Assembly (NCBI GenBank): GCA_002426755.1
Contig: DINI01000006.1
Coordinates: 229,820-246,315 of the forward strand
Reading direction: 5' to 3'
DNA from: Flavobacteriaceae bacterium UBA5544
Lineage (GTDB): Bacteria > Bacteroidota > Bacteroidia > Flavobacteriales > Flavobacteriaceae
Length of the DNA: 16,496 nucleotides
Positions 7,532-14,451 of this stretch are shown one piece after another. The position numbers were made by a program, and so were the translations under genes. Under the pieces are notes generated by a model, which was not told the origin of the DNA, made no database searches, and was given only the letters and a program-made list of their open reading frames with translations. Numbering within the stretch: position 1 is the first letter of the stretch; every line of letters begins with the position of its first letter.

Positions 7532-7566
7532 CGGAAAAACCGTAACATCATTACGGAAAAACCGTA
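7532..7566. repeat. Two CGGAAAAACCG inverted repeats in helical phase
   Basis: CGGAAAAACCGTA at 7532-7544 and TACGGAAAAACCGTA at 7552-7566 share the same 11-bp palindromic core, with centres (7537 and 7559) 22 bp apart, about two helical turns. This suggests two dimers of a DNA-binding protein on one face. The neighbouring LuxR-type response regulator is the obvious candidate. I saw no further full copy elsewhere in the window. Confidence 0.6.
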
Positions 7567-7569
7567 GTT

Positions 7570-7599
7570 ATCAGTCATAGCAAGGGATTGCTCGCTGAT
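7570..7599 (-). other. Hairpin downstream of the response-regulator gene
   Basis: AGCAA (7579-7583) and TTGCT (7588-7592) form a stem around a four-base loop. Outer arms ATCAG (7570-7574) and CTGAT (7595-7599) extend it with an internal loop. On the minus strand it lies about 50 nt after the regulator stop but lacks a T-tract, so it may be a 3'-end stabiliser or a poor terminator. Confidence 0.35.
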
Positions 7600-7646
7600 T
7601 AAAAACGCATTAAAATCAAGAAAAAGTGAAATTTTAACATTTCAAT

Positions 7647-8318
7647 CTATAAAAACCCCTTTTTTCTGGCTTCACTTATTAAGGTTTCATCCTTTCCATC
7701 TTCAATTGAGAAGAGTTCTTTGAGTTGTTTTTTTCGTTTTTCGATGGAACTCATAGACAAATCAATATGCTCGGTCAAGCTTCTTGTCTTGATTCCACGA
7801 GACAATAAATGAAGAATTTTTCGATTGGTTTCGTCAATCTGTATTTCGTTGACAATCAATTTATTTAAAAACTGATTGACTGTACTGCTATAATATGGTG
7901 GTGACACCAAAATATGTTGAAACGCTTCTGCCAATTCACTAGAAGTCAAATCACTTTTGATCAAAAACCCATCAGGACTTAAATTTTTAATGATGTTGTG
8001 AATACGATAGGATTCATTGAACATCGTAAGTATTATGATTTTTGAATGTGGCATCAACTGTTTTGCCAATTTAGCCAAATCTTCACCAGAGGATAACAAA
8101 CCATCTTTAGAGGCCGGAAGGCTAATGTCAAAAAACAGGACGTCATATGGTTTTTCCCTAGCCGCCTTGCGCATAAGCAAATCTGCCGATTCGCAGTCAT
8201 TTGCCGTGTCTATAATTAGGGTTTGATTATCATTCTTGGTTGCCATCAAGGTATTTTGATAGCCTTCTATAATAATGGGGTGGTCATCCACCATTAATAT
8301 ATTGATTACTTGGTTCAT
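7647..8318 (-). CDS. LuxR/NarL-type response regulator
   Basis: This 223-residue protein has an N-terminal receiver domain (about 4-130). The acidic pocket is VDDHP at 10-14 (D11, D12), the phosphoacceptor is D64 in LFFDISLP, with T98 in ILTMF and K121 in FLIKSD. A C-terminal helix-turn-helix domain (about 163-223) has the LuxR/NarL outline (NRKILHLLSRGIKTRSLTEH, then SSIEKRKKQLKELF) but is rather divergent from the usual NKEIA-type helix. It is the output partner of the histidine kinase gene, which ends 6 bp upstream in the same operon. Such regulators usually act as phosphorylated dimers on inverted repeats. The phased CGGAAAAACCG sites 80-115 bp downstream of its stop are the best target visible here, by inference. 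Confidence 0.93.
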   Translation of the reverse strand: MNQVINILMVDDHPIIIEGYQNTLMATKNDNQTLIIDTANDCESADLLMRKAAREKPYDVLFFDISLPASKDGLLSSGEDLAKLAKQLMPHSKIIILTMFNESYRIHNIIKNLSPDGFLIKSDLTSSELAEAFQHILVSPPYYSSTVNQFLNKLIVNEIQIDETNRKILHLLSRGIKTRSLTEHIDLSMSSIEKRKKQLKELFSIEDGKDETLISEARKKGFL

Positions 8319-8324
8319 AGTTGG

Positions 8325-10355
8325 TTATTTAGAATAGGGGATTTGTATTGTGATGGTGGTTCCTTTGTCGATTTCAGACTCAAACTGAACAGTTCCATTG
8401 ACCTCATCCACCCTTGCATTGATGTTTTTGAGACCAATTCCTTTTTTACTTTTACTGACAGAAAAACCTTTTCCATTGTCGTTAATGGTCAATAAAATTA
8501 CATTATTTTTTAGATGAAAACTAATATTTATATGACTGGCTTCTGCATGTTTGTAGATATTTTGCATCGTTTCCTGTAAAATACGGTAGATGTGAATTTT
8601 ATTTTTGTTGGAAATGTGCTCCCAATTGATATCATCGGTATAATAAAAGTCATACGTAAGTTGATAAGCTTGGGTTTGATTTTGAATGAGAGTTTCCACA
8701 ATGTCCATAAAACCAGAACCAGCAACAAAATCGGTATTAAGATCGTGGGATATTTTGCGGATATCGTCCTCTATCACTTTAAGATCCTTAATGTATCCCA
8801 TTCTTTTTTGAATGGCCTCTTTACCGTCGGAAAAATTAAGACTGTCCAAACTTAAACGCGTTCCAAAAAGTCTTCCAAGAATGCCATCGTGCATTTCTTG
8901 TGAAATACGTTTTTTCTCATTTGCCCTTGCCTCATCGACTTTATCCTGTTGAGAAAGCATGAGGTTATAGATTTCTTCGTTCGTCTGTTGTTGCTCTCTT
9001 TCGAATTTTAATTCCTTGTTTTTGGCCCGTTGCGTAATAATAATATACAATAGGAACAAAGTAAGCAATAAGACAATGGAGACAATCAACAGCCAAAAAC
9101 GCTGTGTTGCAATGCGCTCATTTTCTTGTTCTATTTTGTCTGTTTCAAACTGTACGCGTGCAAACTTATTACGGATACCACGTTCGTGCTGCAAGAGGCT
9201 GTCGCTTAATTTGATATGTTCGTTCAGATATTTTTTGCCCTCTTCGCCTGGCTTGAGTTCTGACAGAAGAACCATTGTTTCCAATAATATATCATTTGAA
9301 GAAGCTTCTTTCGCTAAGCTGTAGGACTTCTTCGCATAATTTAAAGCACTGTCTAATTTATTCTGTCCTTTATAAAATTTCGATAAATCAATGGTCACCG
9401 CGAGTTTGGTAATTTGATCACCAAGACTATCACTTAACCTATAAGCCTTTTTGAGCATTTGCTCAATAGCATCGTAATCCTTGTCGCCTGCTTCAAATTT
9501 TGTAAATGCAATATTATCAAGCAATAGGGGATAAAAAGTAGGGTCGTCAATAAATAAATCTTTATGGCTTATAATATCCGTGTATAGTTCTAAAGCCTTT
9601 TTATAGTTTTTATTTTTTCTAAATATAGAAGCCTGATTATGAATTGAAGTATATTTATCAGAAAGTCCATCATCCATTTTATTGGCTATAGCTATTGCTT
9701 TTTTGTGATACTCCATCGAGGTATCATATTGTCCTAAATCAAAAGAAATAATACCCAATAAATTATTTAATGTCCAAGCATCTCCCAAATATTTTTCAGT
9801 TTTGGGCAATCCCTCCAGCAATTTAAGAGCATGTATTGCCGTTTCTTCACTGCCTAAATAATCCTTTTCTATGTGTTGTATAAATGATAAATATATAAGT
9901 GGTGAAATTTGAAATCCCTTATTTTTGGCTAGCCCATAGAATTTAATCGCATTGGTATAATAGTAGTAAGCACTATCATTTTGCATATTGACCTGATGAT
10001 AATAACCCAAATTATTATTTACATTTCCAATAACCAAAGTGTCCTTTAGTTGCCTAGCTGTCTTTAAATTTTTATGATTGATTTTATAGAAATGCTCAAA
10101 ATCACCTTGATAGAGATATACTGTAGATAAAATACGCCGACTTCTAAGTATAATGGAGTCGATTCCTGTTTCTTGGGATAATTTTACGGCCTTATCCGCA
10201 TACTCAAAACGTTGATCCAATGTGTTTTTAGAATCATCTCCTTTAGATCTTAAGACAACAATGCTATCATACTTTGAAGATTTCAAAATAGCCTGTCCTT
10301 GAGTAGCAAAAGATATTAAAAGCAATAAGAAAATTAGCTTTCTAAATTTAAACAC
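8325..10355 (-). CDS. TPR-containing sensor histidine kinase (HisKA_3 type)
   Basis: This 676-residue kinase has a signal peptide (about 1-21, MFKFRKLIFLLLLISFATQG), a periplasmic TPR sensor of about seven to eight repeats (about 45-395, e.g. GQYDTSMEYHKKAIAIANK and NYKKALELYTDIIS), one transmembrane helix at about 420-441 and a coiled-coil linker (about 442-480). The HisKA_3 dimerisation helix follows, with phospho-acceptor H489 in KKRISQEMHDGILGRLFG. The HATPase domain has ETMQNIYKHA at 595-604 (N599), DNGKG at 626-630 and GIGLKNI at 639-645. All residues needed for autophosphorylation and transfer to the receiver Asp appear present. TPR sensors probably detect a periplasmic protein or peptide; the ligand is unknown. 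The gene has its own promoter, and the regulator gene follows after 6 bp. Confidence 0.95.
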   Translation of the reverse strand: MFKFRKLIFLLLLISFATQGQAILKSSKYDSIVVLRSKGDDSKNTLDQRFEYADKAVKLSQETGIDSIILRSRRILSTVYLYQGDFEHFYKINHKNLKTARQLKDTLVIGNVNNNLGYYHQVNMQNDSAYYYYTNAIKFYGLAKNKGFQISPLIYLSFIQHIEKDYLGSEETAIHALKLLEGLPKTEKYLGDAWTLNNLLGIISFDLGQYDTSMEYHKKAIAIANKMDDGLSDKYTSIHNQASIFRKNKNYKKALELYTDIISHKDLFIDDPTFYPLLLDNIAFTKFEAGDKDYDAIEQMLKKAYRLSDSLGDQITKLAVTIDLSKFYKGQNKLDSALNYAKKSYSLAKEASSNDILLETMVLLSELKPGEEGKKYLNEHIKLSDSLLQHERGIRNKFARVQFETDKIEQENERIATQRFWLLIVSIVLLLTLFLLYIIITQRAKNKELKFEREQQQTNEEIYNLMLSQQDKVDEARANEKKRISQEMHDGILGRLFGTRLSLDSLNFSDGKEAIQKRMGYIKDLKVIEDDIRKISHDLNTDFVAGSGFMDIVETLIQNQTQAYQLTYDFYYTDDINWEHISNKNKIHIYRILQETMQNIYKHAEASHINISFHLKNNVILLTINDNGKGFSVSKSKKGIGLKNINARVDEVNGTVQFESEIDKGTTITIQIPYSK

Positions 10356-10378
10356 GCTTAATGGATTAATGAGTCTTT

Positions 10379-10411
10379 CAAATTTAGAATAATTATTCTA
10401 ATGTTATTCAA
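10379..10411 (-). promoter_or_regulatory. Promoter of the kinase-regulator operon with internal 16-bp palindrome
   Basis: On the minus strand, TTG at 10411-10409 and TAAATTTG at 10386-10379 are separated by 22 bp and match the Bacteroidetes consensus. Transcription would begin near 10372, leaving a leader of under 20 nt. The spacer holds the perfect palindrome TAGAATAATTATTCTA (10385-10400), placed where a bound protein would block or reshape polymerase binding. Confidence 0.6.
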
Positions 10412-10453
10412 TAATGGGAAATAGAATTCCGTTAAACAGGAAGTTTCATTAAG

Positions 10454-10485
10454 CAAAAAAAGCCCTTATTGTTTAAAATAAGAGC
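10454..10485 (-). terminator. Rho-independent terminator of the small secreted-peptide gene
   Basis: On the minus strand, GCTCTTATT (10485-10477) and AATAAGGGC (10470-10462) form a nine-pair stem with one G-U pair around a six-base loop. Eight T residues follow at once (A-tract at 10454-10461 on the plus strand). It lies 25 bp after the stop of the small gene and upstream of the kinase promoter, isolating the two units. Confidence 0.85.
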
Positions 10486-10509
10486 GTGGACTTTATATAA
10501 GTTCATGTA

Positions 10510-10677
10510 TTATCCTTGTGTAGGCAAATCGACTTTGGTTCTGTTGTGAGTCAGCAGATCATAGTGAGCTTTTGTAGTCTCATAAGTATTCACAGAATCT
10601 TCGGTTGGTTTTTTGTTTGTTTGGCTTGATACTGATACAAATAATGCTAATAATAAAGTAATTTTTAGGGCTTTCAT
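10510..10677 (-). CDS. Small secreted peptide of unknown function
   Basis: The ATG at 10677 gives a 55-residue product with a good signal peptide (MKALKITLLLALFVSVSSQ). In-frame ATGs at 10686 and 10701 are also possible but add only a short polar extension. The predicted mature part is about 37 residues, polar and charged, with no cysteine: TEDSVNTYETTKAHYDLL, then THNRTKVDLPTQG to the end. I do not recognise the family. Support for a real gene is the signal peptide, a strong dedicated terminator 25 bp downstream and an upstream promoter-like element. It is an independent transcription unit between the secreted-peptidase operon and the sensor-kinase operon. A role as a secreted signal or as part of an envelope complex is possible, but nothing in the sequence shows it. 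Confidence 0.6.
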   Translation of the reverse strand: MKALKITLLLALFVSVSSQTNKKPTEDSVNTYETTKAHYDLLTHNRTKVDLPTQG

Positions 10678-10919
10678 GGGATTCATTTTAGGGTTAATCA
10701 TTTATTGTAAATTGTTAGTTAATTAATAATATTAGGGCATGCGAAAATGCCGTTCGAGGGAAGAATGGATTATTAATTTTTTGACATAAAATGCCAATAA
10801 CGTTTAAATAAAATGAGGGAGGGGAAAGCAATCGAAATTGCTCATTAAAATGGATAATTAATTTCCTTGATAAGTGTTTGGGGCTTAAGAAGGACTGCTA
10901 ATATATGTTAATCACATTG

Positions 10920-10950
10920 CAAATATAAAATAAAATCGATAAAAAGCTAA
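10920..10950 (-). promoter_or_regulatory. Candidate promoter for the small secreted-peptide unit
   Basis: On the minus strand, TATATTTG (10927-10920) is a perfect -7 element, with TTA (10950-10948) in the -33 place at 20 bp spacing. It lies about 100 bp after the end of the M20 peptidase gene and points at the small gene. Confidence 0.5.
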
Positions 10951-10979
10951 TTAAGTTCGATAAAATGCATTTAATGCAT
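10936..10979. repeat. Direct repeats and palindrome upstream of the 10920 promoter
   Basis: TCGATAAAA occurs at 10936-10944 and 10957-10965, 21 bp apart (two helical turns). Adjoining it is the palindrome ATGCATTTAATGCAT at 10965-10979. They overlap and precede the -33 region, so they may be regulator sites. Read on the minus strand, the palindrome is followed by TTTTAT and could also act as a weak terminator for the peptidase operon. Confidence 0.4.
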
Positions 10980-11045
10980 AATTTTATTAACAGCTTATCA
11001 ACATTTGGAAGTTTTAAGACAATTTAGAAATTTGAGATACCTTCG

Positions 11046-12359
11046 TTATTTTAAACATAATCGATACATTAAAACTGCGGCTCTCTTTGCTTGAACGGAG
11101 AGATGCTTAAGGTTTCCTGTTTCATGGATTGTATGGTCATCATCTCCGCCAGTAAGGCCCAATCCATCTATAGCCATGTCCACATATCCAGAAGTAAAGG
11201 AAATGTCTGCAGCACCTGCATTACGTGGGTTGACGGCCGTAATTGCGCCAAATCCCAAATCTTGACTGACGGCATTATATTTTTCTAATAACGCTTCATT
11301 TCCAGTTGTTGGCGCTAAAGGAGGATAACCACCATCACCGAACACAATCTCTGCGGAGGTATTGTTGTAATTTTTAGAAGCAATTTCAATCATTGTTTGT
11401 TTGGCTTTTTCCAATTGTTCAGGAGAAATGGCTCTTATGTCACCACGTACAATCACTTCTTGAGCAACGACATTTGATTTACCCAAAGCGGTTCCTCCTG
11501 TGAGTTCTTCATTAGGTTCTAAAGAGGTGCCACCAATAATAAATCCTGGATTAAAGGTCAAATTTTCTTCGACTGATAATGTCTGGTAGAATTCGTTTAA
11601 AATACGAGAAGCTTCATAAATAGCCCCAACTCCAATGTTATCTGTGAATATTTGTGATGAATGCGCTGGTTTTCCCTTGACCTTCAGAACCCAATCGGAT
11701 GAACCTCTTCGAGAAGTGACGATGGTGGTCGCTCTTCCATCAGCATTTTCAAAGCCTAACGCAATATCAGCCCTTTTTGCCGCATCAATTAAATCTTTCT
11801 TTGATAATTCTAAAGGGTCTCCACTTTTTTCCTCGTCACCTGTCATTACGATTTCTATATTCATATCATCGAGAACACCTGCATCCTTTAATGCCTGCAT
11901 TGCCAAAATAATAATGACATCACCACCTTTCATGTCTGCAATTCCGGGACCGTTCATAATGGAATCATTCAGCATTTTATATTCTTGAAATGGGCTGTCC
12001 GATTCAAAAACAGTATCCAAATGTCCTATCAACAATAGTTTTGGTCCTTTTTTCCCTTCTTTTTTTGCGATTAAATGGCCCGCTCGTCCGTAGGCTTCAC
12101 CTGAAGTCAATTCGGTTTTAAAACCTAATTTATCCAATTCCGATTTAAAGAGCTCGCCAACTTTTTTGACACCTTCAAAGTTCATCGTGCCACTGTTGAT
12201 ATTGATTGCTTTTCGTAACAAATCCAAAGACGCCGCCGTATGTTTATCAACAGATTTAACAATCTTTTTCTCTGTAGAATTCTTTTGTGCTTGTACATTC
12301 ATTGAAATGGCAATGATTAAAAAAATTAAAAGAGATTTGAATTTATTTTTTAAAGACAT
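11046..12359 (-). CDS. Secreted M20-family metallopeptidase (carboxypeptidase G2-like)
   Basis: This 437-residue protein has a signal peptide (about 1-24, ending NVQAQ). Metal and catalytic residues of the M20 di-zinc family are visible: H113 and D115 in IGHLDTVF, the bridging D142 in GIADMKGG, the E176-E177 pair in TGDEEKSGD, E204 in GFENADG, and H409 in the HTxxE motif near the end. KPAHSSQ at 230-236 is the conserved histidine motif of the lid/dimerisation domain. These enzymes cleave C-terminal or dipeptide amide bonds and are often exported carboxypeptidases. It starts 4 bp after the cyanophycinase-type gene, so the two should be co-expressed, and it may process dipeptides released by that enzyme. 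Substrate preference cannot be read directly; other M20 specificities are possible. Confidence 0.92.
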   Translation of the reverse strand: MSLKNKFKSLLIFLIIAISMNVQAQKNSTEKKIVKSVDKHTAASLDLLRKAININSGTMNFEGVKKVGELFKSELDKLGFKTELTSGEAYGRAGHLIAKKEGKKGPKLLLIGHLDTVFESDSPFQEYKMLNDSIMNGPGIADMKGGDVIIILAMQALKDAGVLDDMNIEIVMTGDEEKSGDPLELSKKDLIDAAKRADIALGFENADGRATTIVTSRRGSSDWVLKVKGKPAHSSQIFTDNIGVGAIYEASRILNEFYQTLSVEENLTFNPGFIIGGTSLEPNEELTGGTALGKSNVVAQEVIVRGDIRAISPEQLEKAKQTMIEIASKNYNNTSAEIVFGDGGYPPLAPTTGNEALLEKYNAVSQDLGFGAITAVNPRNAGAADISFTSGYVDMAIDGLGLTGGDDDHTIHETGNLKHLSVQAKRAAVLMYRLCLK

Positions 12360-12363
12360 AAGT

Positions 12364-13224
12364 TTATTTTAAAGTAAAAATTTCTCCAGGCAGGTAAATA
12401 TCCATCATAATCCCCTTTGCTCCAATTTTATCATTAAATTTTTGCAGTGACCGTTCAGGGTTTTTAAAAACCACTACTTGTGATTCACCTACAACTTCAA
12501 TGGTACGTCCGCTGACCAAGATGGCAGTGGATTCATCAATACCGATTCCAATCATTTCAGGAAACTCCATGATTGCCGTAAGCAATCTGTTGTAGCGGCT
12601 TCTTTTCACAAAGTGCTGATCGACGATGACATTGGTTATGAGCCCCAGACCAGTTGCTGTTTCGATGTTATCGATTTCTAGGTTTCTGAATGTTGAATTA
12701 TATTCGGGATGCTTCAACTCGTTTCCGGTAATCATGATTTTACTCATCACTGCGGCTCCTGCGCTCGTTCCTCCGACTAGGCTTCCATTTTTATACGCTT
12801 CATGGATTGTGGTTTCAATGTCTGTTCCTTGAACTACTTCCATAAAGCGATTTTGGTCGCCGCCTGAAATATAAATTAGCTTTGCGTTTCTGATGGAATC
12901 TAATTTGGTTTTGGACAATTTTTCATTTTTCGTAAACTGCAATCCATATAATTTATCGATTCCAAGCTTTGTGAATTGGATTTTAGCATAGTACACAGCC
13001 GAATCTGGTTCTGCACTCGACATTGGCAAGATGATGCCATAACCTCCTTTATCCAATCCGGATTCTTTGATGATACGGTCCACCATAGATGATGGCCTTG
13101 AGCCACCACCTATAATGAACAACTTTCCTTTGCTATTAACCTGTTGTGAGAAAGTCAATGTCGAACAAAATGCGACATTCAGTAAAATAAACGCTATTAA
13201 TGTAAGTTGTTGTTTTAGTTTCAT
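12364..13224 (-). CDS. Secreted cyanophycinase-family serine hydrolase (peptidase S51)
   Basis: This 286-residue protein has an export signal (about 1-27, ending FSQ). Family motifs are all present: KLFIIGGGSRP at 34-44, YISGGDQNRF at 118-127, the nucleophile S154 in VGGTSAGAAVMS, DQHFVKRSRYNRLL at 202-215 with the expected catalytic H204, and GIGIDESTAILV at 226-237. Cyanophycinases are glutamine-amidotransferase-like exopeptidases that release beta-Asp-Arg dipeptides from the storage polymer cyanophycin. The DQHF-type and GTSAGA motifs favour this subfamily over dipeptidase E. The signal peptide suggests action outside the cytoplasm, as in the CphE-type enzymes of heterotrophs that eat external cyanophycin. 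The start ATG overlaps the upstream stop by one base (TAATG), which indicates translational coupling. Actual substrate is inferred. Confidence 0.92.
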   Translation of the reverse strand: MKLKQQLTLIAFILLNVAFCSTLTFSQQVNSKGKLFIIGGGSRPSSMVDRIIKESGLDKGGYGIILPMSSAEPDSAVYYAKIQFTKLGIDKLYGLQFTKNEKLSKTKLDSIRNAKLIYISGGDQNRFMEVVQGTDIETTIHEAYKNGSLVGGTSAGAAVMSKIMITGNELKHPEYNSTFRNLEIDNIETATGLGLITNVIVDQHFVKRSRYNRLLTAIMEFPEMIGIGIDESTAILVSGRTIEVVGESQVVVFKNPERSLQKFNDKIGAKGIMMDIYLPGEIFTLK

Positions 13225-14357
13225 TATTGTTGTTTTCCTATTACGATTCCTCTAGTATCACCACTTGCAGTGTAGAAAACTTCTGGACTTGATCCATCGA
13301 GATTGGCTCTCATCATCACATCTGTCGCTCTATCTCCCCAATACACTTTTTGGTTTTCGGCATCGTAAGCAATTCCATAAATAACCCTTCCTATACCTAC
13401 GGCCACGGTAGACACTCCACTACCATCCAAATTGGCAGATTTCAGACGAATATCTCCCGAACCAACATACTCATCATAATAAATACGGTTGCCAATCACT
13501 TTGATGCTTCCACCTTCCACTGTCGGCAAAAGTGCTACTTGACCAGTTTCATCGAGGTTTTTTGACCAAACACCACCGTTGTAATTAATCCAATATAATT
13601 TTCTGTTTACCAAATCGATATCCAATCCGTCAGGGTCGTTAGGTTGTCCAGTTACGAAATCTTCTTTTTGAGTGACATCCGTATTATCGATATCTCCTCT
13701 TTGAATTCCTGTACTTGTGTCCCAATAAATCTTGTTTTCTTGATAATCAATTGTCAGTCCATTTGGCTGATCGATTCCTGTTCTAAAGTCTTCAAAATTA
13801 CTTCCATCTAAATTAGAGCGATAAATTTTATTGGCACCATAATCGCTGATGTACAATTTCATATTGAGTGTGTCCATGACCATTCCATACGAACTTTGCG
13901 CAGCAATATTTGGTACTTGTGTGAAAATTGGTGCCGTTGTATTTATCAAACTTTCGTACACCTGTCCGCCATCTGTAAAGTAAATTGGGACACCAGTTGC
14001 ATTTGGGTCTTTAATTACAATTGTTTTGGTAGCTTGACGAATTTCCAAAGATTCCGAAGTGGTCACTACCAGATTGACAGCATATGCTCCAGGCTCTTCA
14101 TATAAATGTGAAGGATTTTCTTCTGTTGAAGATTCTCCATCCCCAAAATTCCACGTAAAGGAAGCCAACCCCACGGTTGTTGGCACAATCGATGTATTGG
14201 TAAATGTGACGGTTGCGGGCGCTAACTCGTCATTATCTATCGTATAATCAAACTGTGGAACTGTGCTTGCAGGAGGCACAGGAAAATCATCATCTCCACA
14301 GCTATGCACTAAACAAAAGACTAGTGCGAATAAAATTAGTATCTGTAATCTTTTCAT
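13224..14357 (-). CDS. Surface lipoprotein with PKD domain and YWTD beta-propeller
   Basis: This 377-residue protein has a lipoprotein signal with Cys20 (LVHSC), followed by GDDDF. An acidic tract right after the Cys resembles the lipoprotein export signal that sends Bacteroidetes lipoproteins to the cell surface. A PKD domain spans about residues 34-117, with the diagnostic FTWNFGDGESS at 67-77. From about 124 to the end are about five or six YWTD/NHL-like repeats with the NLDG signature (KIYRSNLDGS, KIYWDTS, KLYWINY, LKSANLDGS, KVYWGDR, MMRANLDGSS), forming a beta-propeller. Such proteins bind ligands or proteins rather than catalyse. It shares its architecture with the gene before it and is coupled to the cyanophycinase-type gene after it. 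By position it may play the SusE/SusF-like accessory binding role. Confidence 0.88.
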   Translation of the reverse strand: MKRLQILILFALVFCLVHSCGDDDFPVPPASTVPQFDYTIDNDELAPATVTFTNTSIVPTTVGLASFTWNFGDGESSTEENPSHLYEEPGAYAVNLVVTTSESLEIRQATKTIVIKDPNATGVPIYFTDGGQVYESLINTTAPIFTQVPNIAAQSSYGMVMDTLNMKLYISDYGANKIYRSNLDGSNFEDFRTGIDQPNGLTIDYQENKIYWDTSTGIQRGDIDNTDVTQKEDFVTGQPNDPDGLDIDLVNRKLYWINYNGGVWSKNLDETGQVALLPTVEGGSIKVIGNRIYYDEYVGSGDIRLKSANLDGSGVSTVAVGIGRVIYGIAYDAENQKVYWGDRATDVMMRANLDGSSPEVFYTASGDTRGIVIGKQQ

Positions 14358-14389
14358 CTTTAAATATTTATTTTTTTTTAGTTAGATGG

Positions 14390-14438
14390 AATGTCCGAAT
14401 TATCATATCGCTTACTTTGGAATAGATAAGCGGACATT
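14390..14438 (-). other. Inverted-repeat structure between two operon genes
   Basis: Outer arms AATGTCCG (14390-14397) and CGGACATT (14431-14438) are perfectly complementary. Nested CGCTTA (14409-14414) and TAAGCG (14427-14432) can pair as an alternative or composite stem. There is no T-tract just after the structure on the minus strand in the direction of transcription, although a run of A (T on the plus strand, 14371-14379) occurs near the next start. It may be an mRNA-stabilising or processing hairpin, or a protein-binding palindrome. Confidence 0.5.
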
Positions 14439-14451
14439 TCATAATGCCAAC

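Larger units (their letters stand above)
10678..11045 (-). other. Long non-coding leader/intergenic region
   Basis: No credible protein gene lies here. On the minus strand it contains a promoter-like element (10920-10950), upstream repeats (10936-10979), and two hairpins in the presumed leader: AGCAAT/ATTGCT around CGAA at 10828-10843, and GGCAT/ATGCC at 10736-10751. If transcription starts near 10912, the leader of the small secreted-peptide gene is about 235 nt, unusually long for so short a gene. It also contains a 13-codon reading frame at 10845-10804 that I do not consider a gene. Confidence 0.5.

Noticed and set aside
7403..7566. Possible CRISPR-like array from the repeated palindromes near 7400-7570
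   Set aside because: Only two copies of one short repeat with a single 7-9 bp spacer, and no cas gene in the window.
7495..7578. A 27-codon minus-strand reading frame (ATG at 7578) passing through both CGGAAAAACCG repeats
   Set aside because: Short, no signal peptide or recognisable composition, and its sequence is largely dictated by the palindromes. The regulatory-site reading explains the repeats better. It remains the main alternative if conservation is at the codon level.
10686..10701. Alternative upstream ATG starts for the small secreted-peptide gene
   Set aside because: They add a short polar extension in front of an already complete signal peptide.
10804..10845. A 13-residue minus-strand reading frame in the leader of the small secreted-peptide gene
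   Set aside because: Such short frames are common by chance, and there is no run of regulatory codons to suggest an attenuation peptide.
13896..14247. Plus-strand reading frames opposite the PKD/YWTD lipoprotein genes
   Set aside because: They lie wholly within confidently assigned minus-strand genes, lack domains, and arise from the repeated NLDG-coding segments.
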